DNA of 64,000 nt, taken from Thysanoteuthis rhombus. Its lineage: Eukaryota > Mollusca > Cephalopoda > Oegopsida > Thysanoteuthidae. Location of the stretch: the NCBI GenBank assembly GCA_963457665.1, contig OY735207.1, positions 59,659,613-59,723,612 on the forward strand, in the 5' to 3' direction. Below the pieces are notes generated by a model that had not been told where the DNA came from, ran no database searches, and saw nothing but the letters and a program-made list of their open reading frames with translations. The translations under genes were made by a program, and so were the position numbers. Positions 58,901 to 64,000 of the stretch are shown one piece after another; positions within the stretch are counted from its first letter, which is position 1, and each line of letters begins with the position of its first letter.

Positions 58901-61900
58901 TTTTATACCTTAAAAATTTCAATTTGACAGACAAAACAGAAATCTTAATCTCTGGTTTAACATTTTATCTTTAATCTGCATTTAATGTTTTACTGCTTTC
59001 ATATTAATAATGCAAAGACAGTAATGTCAAGTGTGGTCTGTGAATTGAATTAATTAACTTTAATTGAGCTCTTTGGCTGAAAAGATCCATGAATAGTTTA
59101 ATCATTTAAATAATTTTACAAAAAAATTCTAGATTGATCTGCTTAGCCTATCAAGATCTAAACTTTAATCTATTATCAAATAAGATTCAATTCAATCCTA
59201 TATTTGAATTTAAATTCAACTGTACGTCTGTATATAATTACTTTTATTTTCTTCTTATACATTGTACAGTGACATACTTTCCATTACTCTTTCATAATCA
59301 ATTTCTCTTTTCCACAATGTGACTTTGAAAAAAGTTCTGACAAATGCTTTTTAATTAAATGCAAAAATGCAAAACTATATGTAACACTCCAAGATTAGAA
59401 TATAAGATGAGCATTACGACTCCCAAACTGAAAGAAAAAATTACAACATTCAAGAAAAAAGGGAGAAAAAAAAATATATTGTGGAACATAAGGCTGTCAT
59501 ACTTGTATGTGACATGTAGATTTGATTGGGGAGGACACATGAAGGTGTTCATATACCTGCTATTACGCTCCACTTATTCATCTAACTTGGTCATCACTAA
59601 TACAATCGTCCTCCATTATATAACTCAGTGCAACATTTGTTATTGCATGGCTCGCAATATAAGGTGGGTGGGAGGTTGATGGACCCTAACATTTTTACGT
59701 ATATTACCAACAACTTGTCCCCCAAAAATACAGAGAAAAACATGATTTCCCTTTGAATGAATAAACCTGATATTTAGAGCTGAATGCTATTTTTTTTCTA
59801 CCAATTTAATGATGGAGGTGACACAACTCCCATCCTACACTCACTAAGAGATATATTTGTCTTACGAGAGCAAACCAACTGTAAATATGAAATTAATTTG
59901 ACAAAAACATTTCAGGAGTCAATAAACCAATTTATTTTTTTTAAAATCAATTTGAGCTTTTCCACCGGTACAGGGTCTCTGAAGTCGCAGGGGCTAACTG
60001 TTCAGAGTCATTGATGTGTATGAATATGCAATTTTTATTTTTTTCATATACCAAAGTTTGGTATGCTTTGTTATATATTGTAGCTATTTGGATGGTATTG
60101 TTTAATGAAAATCAAACATCAAAGAATGCTGTGTATAGTTTTGAAAAGGATCATTAACATTCAGGTAGTTGTTTGGACATATTTGGAGAGAAAAAGGCAA
60201 ACACTTCCCTCTCTGTGAAGAAGTTTATATCATAGAGAGGGAACGCTGTTCGAAACTTGGGAAAATCAAGGAGGCAGCCCATATCAACATGTCGACTGAA
60301 TTTGTAAGCCAGACAAGAGCAGAGTTCAACAGAGTTGGAAATCCAGGACCATCAAGGAAAAAAAGAGAAATCATTACCCAAATCTTACTTTGTATCATGG
60401 TTACCATTGGAATATTCTATTTACCACCATCACATTCAGATATTACACCTGAAGAAGGCCATAGAATGAATCGACCGAAAAATGATTATTACACAAACAA
60501 CAAGGAGTTCAATCATCCAAAACTCTTTGAATTTCAAAGAATGCCTTTGTTCCTTTGTTCAAATCCCACTAAGTTCTCATACAATAGATGATGTTGCTGT
60601 TTTTCAGCTATCACCTGCCCTTAAATACTGCCAATACCTACCCGTAATTATCATAGCTTGGCTATTGGCTTTCTTGGATCCCAACACCCTTGTTATAACA
60701 GGGAATACTTGAATAGTGAGTTTAATACTCATGTGTGCCCTAAATTTGTGGCCCCCATGTCTGATTATGCTAAGCTTTTATGTTGGCAGTTTTGGTACCA
60801 GTTCTAGATGACTGGTTTCTAATATGACGCCTGTCCGTAAAGTATCCAGCCATTTTGGATATACCAAGAACCTGTTGCACGGCTTTGATGTAACTCGGCA
60901 ACCAAGCAGAGTGGACCTTACTGCCCATGCCTGAACAGATACTTTCATATGGAGTTACTGAGTGAGCTTGTAACCGTCACATTCATATTAACCAAATGAG
61001 TCATTCTTTTCTCTCATGCAGAGTTTTTTTGCAAAATATTACATCACCTAAGTCTCTCACTACCCTTATTTTTCAAATTTGGTTCCTGTGAGTTCTGATA
61101 TTTCCAATAGAGATTTCAGATCATAGACAAAGGGAATGTGATGATGCAGGTGATGGCGATCCTGAAAGAGGGCTTTGCAGTCTATTTTGACAAGTGGAGG
61201 GGCACTTGAGTATGTGAGGTTCTAAGGGAAGAACTTCAAAAAATCATTTTTATTTCAAGGGTCAGTTGTATAGCCTTGATGCAACTCGACAACCAATTAG
61301 AAGCAACCTTATAGCAGATGCATGAATATTCTCCCATGGGGTTACTTAGTCGGCAATGAAACACGATTGAGTGAGTTTGTGCACTGTGTGACTGTCACAT
61401 TCATAATGACCAAACTTGCTCATTCATCAAATCTTCTGCAGAGCTTTTTGGCAAAACATCAGTTACCCACAGTCCAGATTTAGCTTCTCATGACGTCTGG
61501 CTTTTCCCAAAGAGATTTCAGACCATGGATGAGATTAAGGAGAATGTGACAAAGCAGCTGATGGCAAACCTGAAAGAGGACTGTGTAGACAAGTGGAATG
61601 GTTGCTGGATTAACTGTATGAAAACCTGAGAGGAATACTTGGATGGGGACTAAGGCAGCATTTCTTTTAGCAGGTTATTTTTTCTTTCTATTGATATCAA
61701 ATGGCTTGATACTTCCCAAACAGACCTCATATATAAGCTTTTAGATAGTTATAGAGACAAATTTTGTTACTCACTCAATAGAAACCATCAAGCAACCAAT
61801 GTCTTATGGCAGCATACCATGTAAGAGGTGATCAGCTAAAAAATTGGACAAAAGGGATGATCAAAGAATAAGTTACTTCTCTTGCCTTGGGCAGTGTTCA

Positions 61901-63463
61901 CTAAAAAAAGTCTGAATTTTCTAAAAGTGGACACAAACTAAGGAATGAATTTAGCATAAACTCACGTTTCAAACTGGACCGCCTTTCTAAAAAAAAAGTT
62001 TTTTGTAGGCATGATAAAAAGTAAATGTTGAAATTTTCATCCCTCTAGTTCTATTGGTGTGGTCTGTATGTGGGATACATGCATATGTAGGCAACCGAGC
62101 TTGAAAACTGAAGAAACTTAAGTTAATTTTCGGTTGACGGTTTCTAAGAGTAGTTTGTGATCATTTTTATAATGTGCTACCAAATATTCTGTTCATTTTT
62201 TGTGTCTCTTATTTTATTGTTTATGCACATGTATTAACAATTGTTTTATAATTACTAATTGTCTGTCAGGCAACATATGTTTCATTCTTTCCTTCATTCA
62301 TTCTATCTGTGTAGGTCTGTTGGCTGGATGGATTTTCATTACTACCACATGGATGTCAGACTTGAAGGAAGGTATTTGTGTCAATGCCTTCTGGTTAAGC
62401 CGCGATCAATGCTGCTGGGGAGCTAATGACACAAATTATCAAGAGTTTGGTGATTGTGCACAGGTAATACACCTAATTATGATGTCATACATAATGTAGT
62501 TATGATTTTTCCTTCATACCTATGTTTCATTGTCCTGAAACAAATGTTTTTGAACAATAAAGTGATTAAACTATTGATTGATTGGAATTGTATATATAGC
62601 CTTACTTCATTGATCATTCCACAAATGTTTTCACTTTAAAGTTATCAAAGAATCAAAAAAAATTAAGATTGTTTAGAAATTGCAATAAAGCACAAGAGTA
62701 AATGGAGAATTTAATAATTTCATCATCATCATCATCATCATGTCTGTTAACATACATTGTTGGATATAGACCTTCCCCAAGATTCACCATTTGTCTCTAT
62801 TATGCATTTTGCAGAGCCAAAATTTCCTGAATTTATCTAGCTTGTCACGCCATCTTACTTTGTGTCATCCATAGCTATGCACCTGATCTCTGGAGATCTA
62901 TGCTGTGAGACGTGATATCCAGCGGTTGTTTGACATTCTTACAACACGTCCAGCCCATTGCCATTTGAGTTTTCTGACAGTTTCTATGATGTCTCGGACT
63001 CCTGTCTTTTCTCCAATATACTATGCTGTCTTATGATCTCTCCATGTGAAGTTGAGCATAATTCTTTCAGTACTAAGATGCAGAATGATTCTTTAGGACA
63101 TTTTTCAGACACAGAGGAAAGACATAGTAGCAAGTGGATACTGTGGTGGGTGCAGTGGTTGTCTGGAGGAATCACAGCAACTCAGAAGATTTTCTCTGTT
63201 GGTCAGTTCCAGATTTTTAATATCAGGGACTTGGTCTGTTTTTGCTGAGATCCAAGCACTGCCCAGTTGGATCACTGAGATTTGAATACCCCCCAATTGA
63301 GTTTCTGAACACTGTCCAGAACAGCCAGAATCATGCGGGAACTTTTCCATCTGTGTCACTTATCAATATGCTGTAAAAAGTAGATGGCCAGTATTTATAA
63401 CAAATCCAGAGTCAACAACTAGGTAATCAGGGATAATGGTTCGGGAAGACAAATGGGTCCAGA
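55689..63463 (+). CDS. second CLC-3/4/5-type exchanger, N-terminal part (2 exons, continues past window)
   Basis: Exons 55689-55901 and 62315-62463 join in phase to an N-terminal segment with the family motif Y-D-D-F-H-T-I-D-W, then D-A-W-S-G-W opening the first membrane helix, a D-L-K-E-G-I-C loop and Q-C-C-W-G-x-N. These match the start of animal CLC-3/4/5. GSGIP and GKEGP motifs should follow beyond the right edge. The orientation is the same as gene 1, whose stop lies 23.8 kb upstream. It may be a tandem paralogue of gene 1, or the true 5' half of the same gene placed after its 3' half by assembly error. Sequence outside the window is needed to decide. Confidence 0.93.
56111..56345 (+). 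mobile_element. family B element, 5' half
   Basis: TTAGAAACCATTAACCAAAA then CTGCTGACATAGCTTTCTTT, GGCTGGCTATGTATGTGTCA and TAAGTTTATGCTAAATTG match the left half of other copies. It lies 200 bp into the first visible intron of CLC gene 2. Confidence 0.65.
56659..57144 (-). other. unassigned 161-codon ORF, probably not a gene
   Basis: This is the longest open frame in the window but its residue pattern has no recognised domain, no strong start context and no splice partners. A G13 run at about 56945 accounts for a proline run. On the other strand 56740-56790 has a CTGATGAAGAT...GATGAAACATG motif of the kind found in dispersed repeats. It is listed so that it is not mistaken for a gene. Confidence 0.5.
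58163..58686. mobile_element. hAT-like non-autonomous element
   Basis: The left end CAATGGTTCCTGACCACAGG and right end AGGTTGGGAACCACTG are inverted repeats of the CAGTGGTTCCCAACC type common in hAT elements. Flanks GTCCATAA and ATCTAAAA share five of eight bases, weakly consistent with an 8-bp target duplication. The 524-bp interior has no transposase. Confidence 0.6.
58760..58880 (+). mobile_element. short remnant with a Penelope-type terminal motif
   Basis: AAGGACTGGAAGATGGATTG then ACCGAAATGTTGTGTTAACA resembles the motif at 60448-60490 and 34526-34565. Only the motif is recognisable. Confidence 0.35.
60165..60600 (+). mobile_element. Penelope-like element, C-terminal GIY-YIG fragment and 3' end
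   Basis: The 140-codon ORF from 60169 reads GKHFPLCEEVYIIERERCSK then LGKIKEAAHINMSTEF and FNRVGNPG. This resembles the end of the GIY-YIG endonuclease domain of Penelope-like polyproteins (I-x-E-R-E-x-x-W-x-x-R-K-I-K-E-A-x-x-I, then N-x-x-x-N-P). About 80 nt later ACACCTGAAGAAGGCCATAG then CGACCGAAAAATGATTATTA is the type of motif seen near Penelope ends. The reverse transcriptase is absent: 5' truncated. Confidence 0.6.
60826..61255 (+). mobile_element. mariner-like relic, copy 1 of an adjacent pair
   Basis: CGCCTGTCCGTAAAGTATCC near the start looks like a terminal repeat. The rest, from TGATGTAACTCGGCAACCAA to GACAAGTGGAGGGGCACTTG, aligns block by block with 61256-61670. Many stops. Confidence 0.6.
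61256..61670 (+). mobile_element. mariner-like relic, copy 2 of an adjacent pair
   Basis: In shifting frames: FLAKHQ, then SPDLASHDVWLFPK near 61468-61510, then TMDEIKENVTKQLMANLKED and DKWNGC. These match the mariner-type end (F-L-A-K-H, S-P-D-L-A-P-x-D-F-W-L-F-P-K, a T-I-x-x-I-K-E-N block and a W-x-x-R-W-x-x-C block). Better preserved than copy 1. The adjacent family B copy starts 100 bp later. Confidence 0.7.
61770..62146 (-). mobile_element. family B element, minus strand
   Basis: Plus-strand ends TAGAAACCATCAAGCAACC (61781) and CGGTTGACGGTTTCTAA (to 62147) are imperfect inverted repeats. GGCAGCATACCATGTAAGAG and GGGCAGTGTTCACTAAAAAA match other copies in reverse. The element lies 170 bp before exon 62315. 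Confidence 0.7.
62315..62463 (+). CDS. CLC gene 2 second visible coding exon
   Basis: The acceptor is tctgtgtag. The exon completes a glycine codon and reads LLAGWIFITTTWMSDLKEGI then CVNAFWLSRDQCCWGANDTN and YQEFGDCAQ, ending CAG|gtaata in phase 0. W-M-x-D-L-K-E-G-I-C and Q-C-C-W-G-x-N-x-T are CLC-3/4/5 hallmarks of the helix B-C region. The N-D-T sequon matches the luminal glycosylation region of the family. Confidence 0.95.
62715..63115 (-). mobile_element. RTE-type LINE 3' end with (CAT)n tail, minus strand
   Basis: The body matches 48590-48900 (ACATTGTTGGATATAGACCT, CTCTGGAGATCTATG, CAGCCCATTGCCATTTGAGT and TGATCTCTCCATGTGAAGTT). The left end is a (CAT)7-type run at 62721-62741, which on the element strand is a 3' (ATG)n tail, as expected for RTE retroposons. 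Confidence 0.75.
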
Positions 63464-63474
63464 GCAGTTGTTTG

Positions 63475-63660
63475 TTAAAATTTCCACGTCCTAATCACAT
63501 GGCTTAGAATGTACTCAATTAACTGCTGAGTGCTCAGGAAAATTTATCCTCATAAAGAATTTTCCATTCTCTTCACTCATACCCAGAATCAAACCCAGGA
63601 CTTTCTGCATGTGAGGCAGATATGCTAACCATTTCACAATCAAAGAGGACCTTTAGGGTA
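63475..63660 (-). mobile_element. tRNA-Val-derived SINE family 1, minus strand
   Basis: On the minus strand TTGTGAAATGGTTAGCATAT then CTGCCTCACATGCAGAAAGT and GGGTTTGATTCTGGG form the tRNA-like head. The body GAAGAGAATGGAAAATTCTT then GGATAAATTTTCCTGAG matches 31487-31540. Confidence 0.7.
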
Positions 63661-63804
63661 TGTGTGTTGTTGTAAAAAGAATTAGTCTCTAAATTTATGG
63701 GATTTAAAATTTCCCTTGGTTTGATTAGAGCCGATCAGAAAGAAGTGATATCTTGATTTTTTTTTTTTTTTTTTAATTTTTTTATTATCAAATTCACTCT
63801 TATT

Positions 63805-64000
63805 ATTGGATGAGGTATTGTAATATTATTATTGATTTTGACTAATTTAATGTCATCCTAAATTTCAGTTGCATTTAGCATAACTTTGACTTGGACCGTA
63901 ATTTTTACAGCAATGATTAAACAGCATAATTGTAAATAAAGAGTAAGCTCGTGATAATTAAACGCACACCCTCTAGCCACAGTGAGTTCAGTATTGCCTT
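63805..64000. repeat. family C arm next to a minus-strand SINE family 2 copy
   Basis: TATTATTATTGATTTTGACT then AATTTCAGTTGCATTTAGC (63815-63885) is a family C left arm. From 63900 to the window edge the minus strand reads like the SINE at 30245-30420 (GCTTACTCTTTATTTACAAT then TATGCTGTTTAATCATTG). Confidence 0.5.

Overview
The window is animal nuclear DNA: AT-rich, with GT-AG introns of 0.3-12.6 kb, (AT)n microsatellites, homopolymer runs and many decayed transposons. The exons read as a CLC-3/4/5-type chloride/proton exchanger. Long introns, RTE-type LINE 3' ends, tRNA-derived SINEs, mariner/Tc1 relics and a Penelope-like fragment fit a lophotrochozoan, plausibly a mollusc such as a cephalopod. 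The taxon is inference; no ribosomal or mitochondrial marker is present.

Region 1 (817-31863, + strand) holds the 3' fifteen coding exons of a CLC exchanger. Joined they give 506 residues to a TAA stop, covering the membrane domain from the internal proton glutamate (end of the first visible exon) through the GLFIP motif, the central tyrosine helix and both CBS domains. The N-terminal exons lie upstream of the window. One intron (11933-13210) has textbook U12 (minor spliceosome) signals. The 12.6 kb intron at the start of the first CBS domain contains a 24-nt, phase-preserving candidate microexon (15034-15057).

Region 2 (31864 to about 55650) contains the 3' UTR of the first gene and then about 20 kb with no recognised gene. 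It is filled with RTE LINE fragments, a Tc1-like relic, a mariner-like relic, three families of palindromic or inverted-repeat elements, SINEs and microsatellites. One orphan exon-like ORF with a good start context and splice donor lies at 41654-41803.

Region 3 (55689-63463, + strand) holds two N-terminal coding exons of a CLC-3/4/5-type exchanger in the same orientation; the gene continues past the right edge. Its 6.4 kb first visible intron contains a hAT-like non-autonomous element, a Penelope-like C-terminal fragment and two adjacent mariner-like relics. The right edge carries an RTE 3' end with a (CAT)n tail and two SINEs.

The main structural point is that a C-terminal CLC half is followed within 24 kb by an N-terminal CLC half. 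The simplest reading is two tandem CLC paralogues, but the halves do not overlap, so a misordered assembly of one gene is not excluded from this window alone. No wholly new type of biological system was identified. The most notable items are the tandem (or permuted) CLC locus, the U12 intron, the candidate microexon and several repeat families that look lineage-specific.
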